The notes under the pieces were generated by a model. The model had not been told where the DNA came from. It did not search any database and was given only the letters and a program-made list of their open reading frames with translations. The translations under genes were made by a program, and so were the position numbers. 64,000 nt of DNA from Lewinellaceae bacterium (GTDB taxonomy: Bacteria > Bacteroidota > Bacteroidia > Chitinophagales > Saprospiraceae): positions 124,001-188,000 of the forward strand of contig JACJYA010000004.1 in the NCBI GenBank assembly GCA_020636315.1, in the 5' to 3' direction. Shown here piece by piece: positions 27,701 through 34,793 of this stretch (position 1 is its first letter; each line of letters opens with the position of its first letter).

Positions 27701-28220
27701 AGTTGGCCGCCAGGGGCTGCAGTTCCTCAGCAGTATAAAGAAGATATATTTTCCCGGCGGCGCCATCCAGGGCCAGATCCTCATCCCCTGTAGAAAAATA
27801 GGGGCCTACGATCGAATCCTGCTGGTATTGAACCTCATACTGTTCGTACTCGTAAAAGGTACGGGTAGGCTGCCCGGTGTAAGGAAACGTATCTCCACTG
27901 AAACCGGAGACCACATACTCCGGATGGGTGGTGCGGGTGGAATCCACCATAGAAGGGTCGGTGATGAAAGTGTTGCAGCTGTAATCCCACTCGCGGCAGC
28001 CCACATTGCCACTGCCCACGGCATTATCGTGGCACCGCATATTGTAGCGCATGAGGATCTTCTCATACCGGGCCTCGGGATCGTCCGGAAACTGGAAGTC
28101 CCCGGACCGGTTGTCGGATTGCCAGGTGAGGGTTTGGACAACGGTGGTATCTTGTGCGATGGTATAAAGGCTAAAGAACAGAAGAGGAAGAAAGGCAAGT
28201 TGCTTTTTCGGAAAGTGCAT
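24750..28220 (-). CDS. Secreted PNGase F-like protein with inserted LamG domain, T9SS cargo
   Basis: A 1156-residue protein with signal peptide (to about 22) that resembles peptide-N4-(N-acetyl-beta-glucosaminyl)asparagine amidase F, which removes N-glycans from glycoproteins. The N-domain core is at about 25-270; CREWDYSCN at 75-83 holds the EWD motif whose Asp (79) corresponds to the catalytic Asp60 of PNGase F. A LamG-like jelly-roll occupies about 285-500 (VTVSFWCKGDP, WNHWAFTKNAATGEMKIYLNG, GAIDEFRIWKKALS). The C-domain follows, with ITGHEQNGEFTPREHYLNLNG (Glu732 aligning with catalytic Glu206) and FDRAGWCPGTP at 771-781. Residues about 1075-1156 form a T9SS type A sorting domain (SAWPNPTPGKVTVEL ... 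LPQGMYIIRLQGE). Activity is an inference from the kept residues. Confidence 0.85.
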   Translation of the reverse strand: MHFPKKQLAFLPLLFFSLYTIAQDTTVVQTLTWQSDNRSGDFQFPDDPEARYEKILMRYNMRCHDNAVGSGNVGCREWDYSCNTFITDPSMVDSTRTTHPEYVVSGFSGDTFPYTGQPTRTFYEYEQYEVQYQQDSIVGPYFSTGDEDLALDGAAGKIYLLYTAEELQPLAANWNGPTINGLFFFPREAGPGMEAGFLRIRLKHTNLEELSATTPPDPEGFTEVYFRNTPFSQPTYQPDYFGLYFRPFQWDSASNLLVEMSYSNSENSQPVTLKSGATAFPSQLRASGPDQYLAFSGYGAVSPPTAIFQDISQEVTVSFWCKGDPNTLPMNSTLFEGNDAENQRQINVHLPWGNGRVYWDCGNDGNGYDRIDKAADPEDFAGRWNHWAFTKNAATGEMKIYLNGQLWHSGTGKTKPIDIQKMLIGGNVAGTLSYFGAIDEFRIWKKALSETDIRDWMFRTVDNTHPEWAALLAYYPLDEGAGAIAHDASANGFDAEIFTAPAWRAFRGSERFKGLRAVSQRPHCYLFSQVNYTAPNAIDTTPVVISVQNPPAAVIQYGVNGNNALVALDTQLAWHATDELLLDEQGNILDTYPVTADGAILPGSLTYYQKQDARFELLSLVTPYGNGLSLGAQGKTFWFDVTDYAPILRGEKFLSVELGGQYQEELDISFYFIEGVPARDVLSIQNIWPFQRGQFGQIQDDRFFEPRQVPLRADAEGFKARLSITGHEQNGEFTPREHYLNLNGGDQEFPFQVWKACGDIPIYPQGGTWLFDRAGWCPGTPTDVHQFEITDMVAPGSSVEMDYGLNGPLLSSANYLVSAQLVSYGAPNFELDAALESIMRPSGRVEFSRINPACNRPMVVVKNTGATPVTSLLLEYQLRGGPALSYEWTGSLAFLDTAIVELPTPDMDFWNTVEEQGIFQVNILEVNGQADDYGPNNTAFSEFTKPQAFEVERLQFHFRTNLRASENRYSIRNATGDVVLSRENMENSTLYVDDIDLPPGCYSLSIEDDAGDGLYYWYWDAIGDNRGNGQASFRRYINEVIQLPVKSFESEFGSSVNFDFIMPVTVGNQNLLEPRRFSAWPNPTPGKVTVELEGFRPQPIQLQVLGLTGQVLQQEAFRHDGHTVHRVLSLEGLPQGMYIIRLQGEDGVWVREMVKD

Positions 28221-28249
28221 TAGGTATCCTTTTTGCCGAAAAATACTCA

Positions 28250-28274
28250 GAGTTTGTTCTAAAATTCAATCATG
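28250..28274 (+). repeat. Solitary end of the GAGTTTGTTC inverted-repeat element
   Basis: GAGTTTGTTC followed by TAAAATTCAATCATGG is nearly identical to the left end of the element at 31881 (GAGTTTGTTCAAAATTCAATCAATGG). No matching right end was found nearby, so this is probably a truncated copy. Confidence 0.6.
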
Positions 28275-28328
28275 GTAAAAAAAACGCTCTTTTTATTTTT
28301 ACTGACGGGCACTGATCACTGCCTATAG

Positions 28329-28549
28329 CACCAGCAACAAGATCGGCTCGGCAATGCCTTCCGGGAAAATTACAAACTGCTCATAAACTGGAGCGGCAAC
28401 ACCAATACGGAAGGGATCTCTGTGGATGGCTATTGTTCGCTCCGGGAGCAACGCCCGGAAAAGCTGAAGCTGAAGGCCAGAAAGCAAAATGGTGGGGAGG
28501 CAGGGCAATCGCATTTAATGAAAATAATCAGTTGCGGAAGGAAAAAATT
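28329..28549 (+). pseudogene. Orphan protein-coding fragment, no start codon
   Basis: An open frame without a usable ATG reads LGNAFRENYKLLINWSG, then EGISVDGYCSLREQRPEKL and KLKARKQNGGEAGQSHL. The composition is that of real protein, but no family was recognised. Its end runs into the 17-bp inverted repeat, which suggests a decayed fragment tied to a mobile or dispersed sequence. Confidence 0.3.
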
Positions 28550-28567
28550 TTAAATGCGATTGCCCTG
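28501..28567. repeat. Perfect 17-bp inverted repeat
   Basis: CAGGGCAATCGCATTTA at 28501-28517 is the exact reverse complement of 28551-28567, with 33 bases between. The arms are too far apart and lack a T-run for a terminator; they look like ends of a very small mobile repeat or an RNA hairpin. Confidence 0.75.
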
Positions 28568-28622
28568 GGAGGGGAGGTGTTCGGGATAAACTTTCGGGAG
28601 GAGCAGGTAAGGTGGTAAGTAT

Positions 28623-28964
28623 CTACTCCAGTTCTTCAATGATGGCTTCAATATTTGAGATTAACTTGGGAATATCTTGGGTTGCAGTTTCCCAGACTGT
28701 ATCAATATCAACATCAAAATAGTCATGAATAAGTTTATCTCTCATTCCAGCGATGGCCCTCCAGGGTACATGGCTATGTTTTTTTCTTAATTCCTGGCTT
28801 ATTCGTTTGGTGGCTTCTCCTGCAACCTCAATTTTCCTGATAATAGCGTCTTGTTTTTCTTCATCATCCAGAAACTCATCATAAGTGACTTCTCTTAAAT
28901 AGAGTTCTATCTTTGAAAAACTCTCCAAAATATGGTCCAGGTATATTAAGTCGTCCTTTTTCAT
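28623..28964 (-). CDS. hepT: HepT-like toxin (DUF86 RNase)
   Basis: A 113-residue all-helical HEPN-type protein, the toxin of a type VII MntA/HepT toxin-antitoxin pair. The catalytic motif R-x4-H-x-Y is intact: RDKLIHDY at about residues 75-82. Typical surrounding phrases are [17 protein letters not shown] and [13 protein letters not shown]. HepT acts on RNA and is silenced by AMP addition to the Tyr of this motif by its partner. The start codon overlaps the end of the mntA gene by four bases, so the two are translated together. Confidence 0.93.
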   Translation of the reverse strand: MKKDDLIYLDHILESFSKIELYLREVTYDEFLDDEEKQDAIIRKIEVAGEATKRISQELRKKHSHVPWRAIAGMRDKLIHDYFDVDIDTVWETATQDIPKLISNIEAIIEELE

Positions 28965-29245
28965 TCATAGATTGTGATAAGGTCCTTTTCAATATACTTC
29001 TTCAGGCGTGGATTTTTCAAGCTGTTCTCAGTTATCAGATCGATAGGTATCCCAAGCGCATCTGAAATTTCCTGCTCAATTTGAACCAGCCTGAGAAGGC
29101 TTATACGGTGCTTGAACTTTATTAGAATATCCAAATCACTTCCTTCTGTATTTTCTCCCCGGGCAAAAGAACCGAAAATGCCTATCCGCGCTGGGTGATA
29201 AGGCTGAAGCAAGCTTAGAAGTTTTGTTTGGAGATCTCTATCCAT
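28961..29245 (-). CDS. mntA: MntA-like minimal nucleotidyltransferase antitoxin
   Basis: A 94-residue minimal nucleotidyltransferase. The motif GS-x10-D-x-D is exact ([15 protein letters not shown], starting at about residue 25) and a third acidic residue is in GIPIDLIT. In characterised pairs, MntA transfers AMP to the HepT toxin. Gene order (antitoxin first, 4-base overlap) is the usual one. GC content is lower than in neighbouring metabolic genes, in keeping with horizontal acquisition. Confidence 0.93.
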   Translation of the reverse strand: MDRDLQTKLLSLLQPYHPARIGIFGSFARGENTEGSDLDILIKFKHRISLLRLVQIEQEISDALGIPIDLITENSLKNPRLKKYIEKDLITIYE

Positions 29246-29327
29246 TGCAAAGAAGTTGTCCTGCGAAGTTAACGAATTTGAGCCATTTATCGTTTCCTCT
29301 TATACTCATGGATTAAATGAAATGTGC

Positions 29328-29531
29328 TTAAAGTTCATTTACTTTCACATTCAGGCCCCCCATATTCAGCACCATATATGCCGCAGCAATGTCTTTCAAT
29401 ACCGCACCATTATAACCCCTGATCACCTCCAGGTTCAGCATCAGGGTATCACCGGTCTTCCCCGCAGTAATGCTGATGGCCTGTCCGTAGCAAACGATAT
29501 CATATTGCCCCCGCTTCGCGAGTAGCCCGCC
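29328..29531 (-). pseudogene. C-terminal fragment of an unidentified protein
   Basis: Right after the stop of the upstream membrane-protein gene, and in the same frame, the sequence stays open for about 67 codons without ATG at its start: AKRGQYDIVCYGQAISI, then GDTLMLNLEVIRGYNG and AVLKDIAAAYMVLNMGG. It reads like genuine protein but no family was recognised. A gene remnant brought next to the membrane protein gene by deletion is the simplest explanation. Confidence 0.35.
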
Positions 29532-30185
29532 TCAAACTCCGGTGCCTTCCACTTTCTGAAAGAACGTACTCGTAATACCGGCAATGGATACGGCGGCAAT
29601 CAGCCCGCCGAAAATGCCTGTAAGCAGGAATTCGCTCAATTGGCCTTCAAAGGCCATGCCCAGCAGAACGATGGCGAACATGCCCAGCGCCCAGCCGAAA
29701 ACGTTCATGCCGATCCATTGGGCGGATTTTTCCCTGTGTTTTCTCAGTTCCATCCATTGTCCGAAACCGATGAAGGCACCGAGCAGCGCCCCGAAAATAA
29801 TGGAGCCGTACATAGCGGTAAATACCGGTATCCCGAATGGAGAAATGACCTGCTGAATGGCGTTTTCTCCGGTATAGGAAAAAGAAGGTACGATAGCCAA
29901 TACCCATCCGGCGATGAAGGCAAGGGTGGTATTTCCCCACCACCTCGTCCAGGACAGGCCCGGATAGCGGCGCTTCAGTATCCTCCATTGAAACCACGCC
30001 AGAATACTGCCGGCGATCAGCCCGCCAACCAGGGCAATTCCCAGTCCGCCAACTTTTTCCGCAGCCGTACCCGGCTGCCCGAAAAGCTGGCTTTCATAAG
30101 AAAGGATGCCGGCAGCAACGGCTATTCCTAAAAATATTCCCAGGGCATCATTGAAGATCCAGTTGATCCGGTAATTGCTTTTCAT
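29532..30185 (-). CDS. Polytopic membrane protein, tandem paralogue A
   Basis: A 217-residue inner-membrane protein with about five or six membrane segments and no recognised domain. It begins MKSNYRINWIFNDALGIFLGIAVAAGILSYES and contains AGSILAWFQWRILKRRYP, SWTRWWGNTTLAFIAGWVLAI, and WIGMNVFGWALGMFAIVLLGM. The next gene upstream (30365-31015) is a close paralogue with the same phrases throughout, so the pair is a tandem duplication. WxRWW and FQWxILKRxYP are shared marks of this unnamed family. Function unknown. Confidence 0.7.
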   Translation of the reverse strand: MKSNYRINWIFNDALGIFLGIAVAAGILSYESQLFGQPGTAAEKVGGLGIALVGGLIAGSILAWFQWRILKRRYPGLSWTRWWGNTTLAFIAGWVLAIVPSFSYTGENAIQQVISPFGIPVFTAMYGSIIFGALLGAFIGFGQWMELRKHREKSAQWIGMNVFGWALGMFAIVLLGMAFEGQLSEFLLTGIFGGLIAAVSIAGITSTFFQKVEGTGV

Positions 30186-30364
30186 GATTCTTGCTTGTTT
30201 TAATTATAGAAGGAGCAGGAGGGGAAGGATGTTCGAAAAGACAGGCCCAGAGAGTAATGCAACCGGCCACATTAACGCCATATTTTTCCCTCCTAAGACG
30301 GGGACTGCTTTGCCCCCCTTAGCGCAAGAATCAGATAATAACCCTGGAAAACCCGGCTAAATCC

Positions 30365-31015
30365 TCATTTCCCACTTTCCAGGCGCTGGAAGAATACACT
30401 GGTAATCACGGCAACACACAAAGCGGCGATCAGCGCGCCGATAATGCCGGACAGAAGGAGCACACTCACCTGCCCGTAAAAGATGAACCCCAGCAGGGTG
30501 AGGAGAAACATACCCAGGGACCAGCCAAAAACGTTCATGCCGATCCATTCTGAAGCGTCATCCCGGTATCTTCTGAGTTCCAGCCATTGTGCGAAACCGA
30601 TCAAAGCGCCCATCACAGCCCCGAACATGATAGACCCGTAAATGAGGGTATATACCGGGATACCTAAGGGCGTCACGATTTCCTGAATGGGGTTATCCGC
30701 AGAATAGGAAACAGAGGGAAGAATGGCCAGAATCCATGAAGCCATAAAGGCGAGTACAGTATTGCCCCACCACCTCTTCCACGAGAGAGCGGGATAGCTG
30801 CGTTTCAGTATTCTCCACTGAAACCACGCCAGAATACTGCCGGCGATCAGCCCGCCCACCAGAGCGATTACCATTCCTTCGGCCTTTCCGGCCACGGTGC
30901 CGGGTTGCCCCAGCCACTGGCTTTCCAACGAAAGGATGCCGGCAGCCGCAGCGATGCCCAGAAATATCCCCACGGCATCGTTGAAGATCCAGTTGATGCG
31001 ATAAGAGATTCTCAT
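30365..31015 (-). CDS. Polytopic membrane protein, tandem paralogue B
   Basis: A 216-residue paralogue of the downstream protein. Co-linear blocks include YRINWIFNDAVGIFLGIAAAAGIL, IALVGGLIAGSILAWFQWRILKR, SWKRWWGNTVLAFMASWILAI, GIPVYTLIYGSIMFGAVMGALIGF and WIGMNVFGWSLGMFLLTLLGF. Divergence is concentrated in loops and in the last helix, as expected for an older duplication under selection. The 179-base gap between the copies holds no gene. Confidence 0.7.
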   Translation of the reverse strand: MRISYRINWIFNDAVGIFLGIAAAAGILSLESQWLGQPGTVAGKAEGMVIALVGGLIAGSILAWFQWRILKRSYPALSWKRWWGNTVLAFMASWILAILPSVSYSADNPIQEIVTPLGIPVYTLIYGSIMFGAVMGALIGFAQWLELRRYRDDASEWIGMNVFGWSLGMFLLTLLGFIFYGQVSVLLLSGIIGALIAALCVAVITSVFFQRLESGK

Positions 31016-31092
31016 GATGGTTGTTTGTTGGTTCTATATATTAGAACATTGGAGCGATGCCTGCGGATTTTGGAATGGGCTGTTATCTGAAG

Positions 31093-31710
31093 TTACCGCC
31101 GCAGTACCTTAAACGCTATATCCCGGCCGTACTTCTGCATGATCGCCAGGTTGATCCAGGCCAGGGCGAACGATTCGATCAGGGGCACCTTGTCATCACC
31201 TCCGAAGTCATATACTTCGCCAAAGCCGGCATCTTTGGCCAGTTGCTCCGCCAGGGCTTTGGCCTCCTTGTTGCCGCCCGCCAGGAACATGTCTGCCTTC
31301 ACCCCATCAAAATCCGGATTTTTCATGTTCTCAAAGCCGGTGGTGTTGAAGCACTTGACGACACTTTTGGCATTGGTGAGGGCTTTGAGGGCCTCGTAGC
31401 CGTTCTCAAACCCCTCTGGCTTTTTCGAAACCGAATTGCTCGCATCGATAATGACGGAATGGCTCACGTCGCCGATCTGCTCTGCAATGCCGGGGATGGC
31501 GTCCGGTGGCGTGGCAATCAGTATGGCGCCCGCTCCGCGCACGCACTCCTTGACAGTAGTGGCGCTTACTCCGTTAATGCCCTGAATGAGGTTGATCACT
31601 TTATCCGATTTCGGGTCGCGCGCTCCAATAATGCAAAGGTAGCCGGCCCGTGCCCAGCGCCTGGCCAGCGCACCGCCGACATTGCCGTGGCCGATAATGG
31701 CTATTTTCAT
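31093..31710 (-). CDS. NAD(P)-binding F420-reductase-like oxidoreductase
   Basis: A 205-residue protein of the NADPH-dependent F420 reductase-like / pyrroline-5-carboxylate reductase catalytic N-domain family. The N-terminal Rossmann fold starts MKIAIIGHGNVGGALARRW (GxGxxG), followed by GARDPKSDKV, AILIATPPDAIPGIAEQIG and VIIDASNSVSKKP. The C-terminal part (KCFNTTGFENMKNP; FLAGGNKEAKALAEQL) matches the family's second half. Members occur in organisms that lack F420, so the physiological substrate is open. It stands alone near the membrane-protein pair. Confidence 0.87.
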   Translation of the reverse strand: MKIAIIGHGNVGGALARRWARAGYLCIIGARDPKSDKVINLIQGINGVSATTVKECVRGAGAILIATPPDAIPGIAEQIGDVSHSVIIDASNSVSKKPEGFENGYEALKALTNAKSVVKCFNTTGFENMKNPDFDGVKADMFLAGGNKEAKALAEQLAKDAGFGEVYDFGGDDKVPLIESFALAWINLAIMQKYGRDIAFKVLRR

Positions 31711-32078
31711 GAAGTGTGGTTTTTGTAGTTTGAAATGGTATTTGATTCTTATTAAAGGAAAAACAGAAAGGGAATGCGGGCGATCCGCGTGAATATACTA
31801 CAAAATATGCGCTCGCCGAAGCCGTCGAACTTCGATGTCAAGTGGAACGCTTTTTATTTTTTTTCGTTATCTTGTTGTAAGAGTTTGTTCAAAATTCAAT
31901 CAATGGGCTCCAAACGGCAAATTTTATCCTGAACTGCGTTAATCCCGCTTTTTCTTAAAAAGCGGGACGCCATACCTTCCAGGTATGCCTACGTTTTTTG
32001 CCTTGCTCAGAACAAAATTTTCTCGTTTTCGCCTCATCATCGAAATTTGAACAAACTCTAAAACCTTCTGAAATAGAA
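31711..32078. other. Spacer occupied by a small inverted-repeat element
   Basis: Mainly filled by the 178-bp element at 31881-32058. Inside it lies a hairpin TCCCGCTTTTT / AAAAAGCGGGA at 31943-31967 and a smaller one (CATACCT/AGGTATG). No gene is present. Confidence 0.6.
31881..32058. mobile_element. MITE-like 178-bp element with terminal inverted repeats
   Basis: Ends GAGTTTGTTC (31881-31890) and GAACAAACTC (32049-32058) are exact inverted repeats, and the similarity extends inward (GAGTTTGTTCAAAATTC versus GAGTTTGTTCAAATTTC). TAA flanks both sides (31878-31880, 32059-32061), which could be a 3-bp target duplication. There is no coding capacity. A second, solitary end is at 28250. It abuts a broken toxin gene. 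The term MITE is an inference from the structure. Confidence 0.6.
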
Positions 32079-32430
32079 ATGGATATTAAACAGTTTTACG
32101 AGACACATATCAAAAATCTTTCTCTTTCAGCTCGCGGGAAATTACAATTTCAAGATTCCCTCTATTGTCAAATACGAGATATACAAGGGGGACAACCAAC
32201 AAGACCCATTCTGGAACGTCGTTTTTTCAAACACAGAAGTACTGCCTTTCGATGAAGAGTCCGCTGAAATTACCGCAAAAATTTATCTGGATTTGAAAAA
32301 TAAAAATCGGCTGATTCCAACCGACGACATTCTCATTGCTGCTACATCAATTAGAAACGCATTAAAGCTCGCTACCCTAAATAAAAAAGATTTCTCAAGA
32401 ATATCCGGCCTTGAGATTATTGCCCCTTAA
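32079..32430 (+). pseudogene. Decayed toxin-antitoxin locus: VapC PIN toxin remnant
   Basis: The right part (about 32165-32430) encodes the middle and C-terminal half of a VapC PIN-domain RNase: IPSIVKYEIYKGDN, VLPFDEESAEITAKIY, PTDDILIAATSIRNALKLATL and NKKDFSRISGLEIIAP. The N-terminal strand with the first catalytic Asp (normally LLDTNxL) is missing and there is no ATG in frame. The left part starts at an ATG (32079) in another frame, MDIKQFYETHIKNLSLSARGKL, which looks like the start of a small antitoxin. An internal deletion seems to have joined the antitoxin head to the toxin tail, leaving a non-functional fossil. Confidence 0.75.
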
Positions 32431-32464
32431 TCATCGAAGTTTCCAGACTTAAATACTCTATCCT

Positions 32465-34615
32465 TTAATCTCCCACCCTAACCCTCACTCCCCCATAAAA
32501 ATGCAGCCCCGGCGCCGGCTCATAATACCGCCCTCCAAAGGCATTGATACGGATATTGCTGTTGTATTCCGCATCCAGCAGGTTGTTTACGCCAAAAAAG
32601 GGATGCAGGCTCCACCCTGAAAACTGCCGGGAATAACTGAACCGCAGGCCGGCGTCCAGATAGCCGTCGTCTTTCTCGGTGTTAGCGTCATCTGCGTAGA
32701 GGGCGCCGAGGTAGCGGCAGCGAAGGCTGGCCAGCAGCCCGGAAGGGTGCAGGTAGCGAAGGCCGAAAAAACCAAAGTGCCGGGGAATGGCCGGCAACCG
32801 GTTGCCGGCAAAATCGCCATCGGGCGTAACGTAGTCGATGTAGATAAAATCCGAAAAAGTATAGGAAAGGCTGGCCGTCAGCCCGGAACGCACCTGCCAC
32901 TCCAGGCTGGTTTCCACTCCCTGCCGGCGGCTCTTGCCGGCATTGCGGTAAAAGAGGCGGCCGGGAAAGGCTTCCAGCTCAAAGGGCAACAATTCATCCT
33001 TCAGCCGGATGTAAAATAGGGAAAGCTGATAATACAACTTCCGTTTAATCACTCCCCTCAGCCCAGCTTCGTAATTAATGGCCCGCTGGGGCAGAAGGGC
33101 ATTATTGAACCCGCCGCCTTCCGCCGGGTTGGCGGAAAGCTCGCTCAGGGCCGGCGTCTCAAAGCTGGTGGAAAGATTGGCGAAGGCCCGAATGGCCGGG
33201 TGCAAGGTGTAGAGCAGGCCAAAAGCGGGATTGAAGCTTTCAAAATCCAGGCTGCCCGAATCGTCACCATCTGAAAGGAAATGGTCATCTGCGGCCAGGC
33301 GAAGTACATCAAAACGCGTGCTGAGCGTAGCCGTAAGCGCATCGGTAATTTCCAACTCCTGCACCCAGTAAAAGCCGAGGCTCCGAAAGGTTTCCTCCTG
33401 ATCGAAGCTCAATGGGCCGGCCTCTCCCTCCAGGTTGTCAAAACGCCGGCGCCCATCGGCCTGGGCGGCGAGATCTGTTCCCAGATTGAACCGGTAAGGC
33501 AGGGTGCCCAGCCGGCCGGTATATGCATAATCGCCCCCCAGCCCCTGATACTTCCGATCCAAACTTACGATGCCCCCCTCTTCAAAAGGCAGGCGGTTTT
33601 CGAAATCCCGGAACAGGTAGAAAGCATAAGCCTCAAGCTTGTGCCTGCCTCCCCAATGGTGCTTCCAGCGAGTGCCCAGCCTGCCCTGGCGAACAGCCTC
33701 CCCGGCATTGAAACTGATGTTGCGGATGAAAGCCTGCCGGCGCCCTCCGGCCACTGCATCCTCCGTCAGGCCTCCGGGGTCTTCCGCCAGCGGACTGTTC
33801 AGATAGTTGAACAGAAGCTGAACCTGGCCCTGGCAGGCACTATCGTTATTTTCATAATCATTATAATTGTAATCATTATTTTTATGGCCATACTCTCCTT
33901 CTTCATTACCTCCTCCTCTTCCCCTTTTTCCATAATCAAAATGTACCCGCGTATTGAACAAAGAAGATTCCATCCGGCTGTGTTCCCGATATCCCTGCAG
34001 GCGGGTATGGCTGCCGTAGGCGATAATGCCAAAAGCCCCGCGGCGGGCGCCTCCCTTTAGCTGAAACCGCTGAAAACCAAAACTCCCGGCACTGGCCCGG
34101 GCCTCGGCAAAAGGCCGGGCCGGCGGCTCTTCGGTGGAATAGCTGATGACGCCTCCCGCAGCGTTGCCGTACAAACCGGAAGAAGGCCCGCGTATGGCCT
34201 CTGCTGAAGCCAGAATCCCCGGATCAATATTATCGGCCTGCCCCTGGCCATCCGGAGTAGATTCGGGAAAACCATCGACTACCATCTGAATGCCCCGGAT
34301 GCCGAAAGCGGCCCGGGCGCCAAAACCGCGTATGGCAATGCGGGCATCCTGAGCAAAATTATCGGCATTAAGCGCCAGCACGCCGGGTACATTCACCAGG
34401 GACTCGGTCAGGGACAGCTGCTGCTGGGCCTCCTGTATCCGGGATTTTGGAATGACAGTCAGGGACAAAGGGGCATCCAACGCCTTATTTTCCAGCCTTG
34501 TCGCAGTAACCGTAACCGAATCCAGCCTTCCGGCCAACAGGGTATCCGAGGAAGGCCGTTGTGCATAGAGGGCAAGGCAGGGAAAGCAGAACAGGAACAA
34601 TAGGTTGAGTCGCAT
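32465..34615 (-). CDS. TonB-dependent outer-membrane receptor
   Basis: A 716-residue TonB-dependent receptor with signal peptide (ALYAQ). A TonB box-like stretch (RLDSVTVTATRLENKALDAPLSLTVIPKSRI) is followed by the plug (LVNVPGVLALN, RIAIRGFGARAAFGIRGIQMVVDGFPE, AEAIRGPSSGLYGNAAGGVI) and the 22-stranded barrel, ending FYGGVRVRVGD. There is no N-terminal carboxypeptidase-like domain. A loop near residues 230-270 is unusually rich in G, N, D, Y and E, encoded by an AT-rich near-repetitive tract. It resembles siderophore/cobalamin-type receptors, but the ligand cannot be determined. Confidence 0.93.
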   Translation of the reverse strand: MRLNLLFLFCFPCLALYAQRPSSDTLLAGRLDSVTVTATRLENKALDAPLSLTVIPKSRIQEAQQQLSLTESLVNVPGVLALNADNFAQDARIAIRGFGARAAFGIRGIQMVVDGFPESTPDGQGQADNIDPGILASAEAIRGPSSGLYGNAAGGVISYSTEEPPARPFAEARASAGSFGFQRFQLKGGARRGAFGIIAYGSHTRLQGYREHSRMESSLFNTRVHFDYGKRGRGGGNEEGEYGHKNNDYNYNDYENNDSACQGQVQLLFNYLNSPLAEDPGGLTEDAVAGGRRQAFIRNISFNAGEAVRQGRLGTRWKHHWGGRHKLEAYAFYLFRDFENRLPFEEGGIVSLDRKYQGLGGDYAYTGRLGTLPYRFNLGTDLAAQADGRRRFDNLEGEAGPLSFDQEETFRSLGFYWVQELEITDALTATLSTRFDVLRLAADDHFLSDGDDSGSLDFESFNPAFGLLYTLHPAIRAFANLSTSFETPALSELSANPAEGGGFNNALLPQRAINYEAGLRGVIKRKLYYQLSLFYIRLKDELLPFELEAFPGRLFYRNAGKSRRQGVETSLEWQVRSGLTASLSYTFSDFIYIDYVTPDGDFAGNRLPAIPRHFGFFGLRYLHPSGLLASLRCRYLGALYADDANTEKDDGYLDAGLRFSYSRQFSGWSLHPFFGVNNLLDAEYNSNIRINAFGGRYYEPAPGLHFYGGVRVRVGD

Positions 34616-34793
34616 TTCAGAGGTTTGTTTTCCCCCTCAGCTACAGCGCGGATGTTGCCCACACTACCAAAGCAGGGATTTTGTTGGTATATTGGGAAGG
34701 TGTTTAAAGTAAAATTTTAGCTAAAAACTAAATTTATTCTGATAAAACACTCAAAAATTTGTAGGTCCTGCAAATGAACTGAATGAAACCAAA

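Larger units (their letters stand above)
28221..28622. other. Accessory spacer with repeat ends and decayed coding sequence
   Basis: Contains one end of the GAGTTTGTTC element (28250-28274), an orphan open frame at 28329-28549 and a perfect 17-bp inverted repeat (28501-28517 with 28551-28567). No intact gene is visible. Confidence 0.55.
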
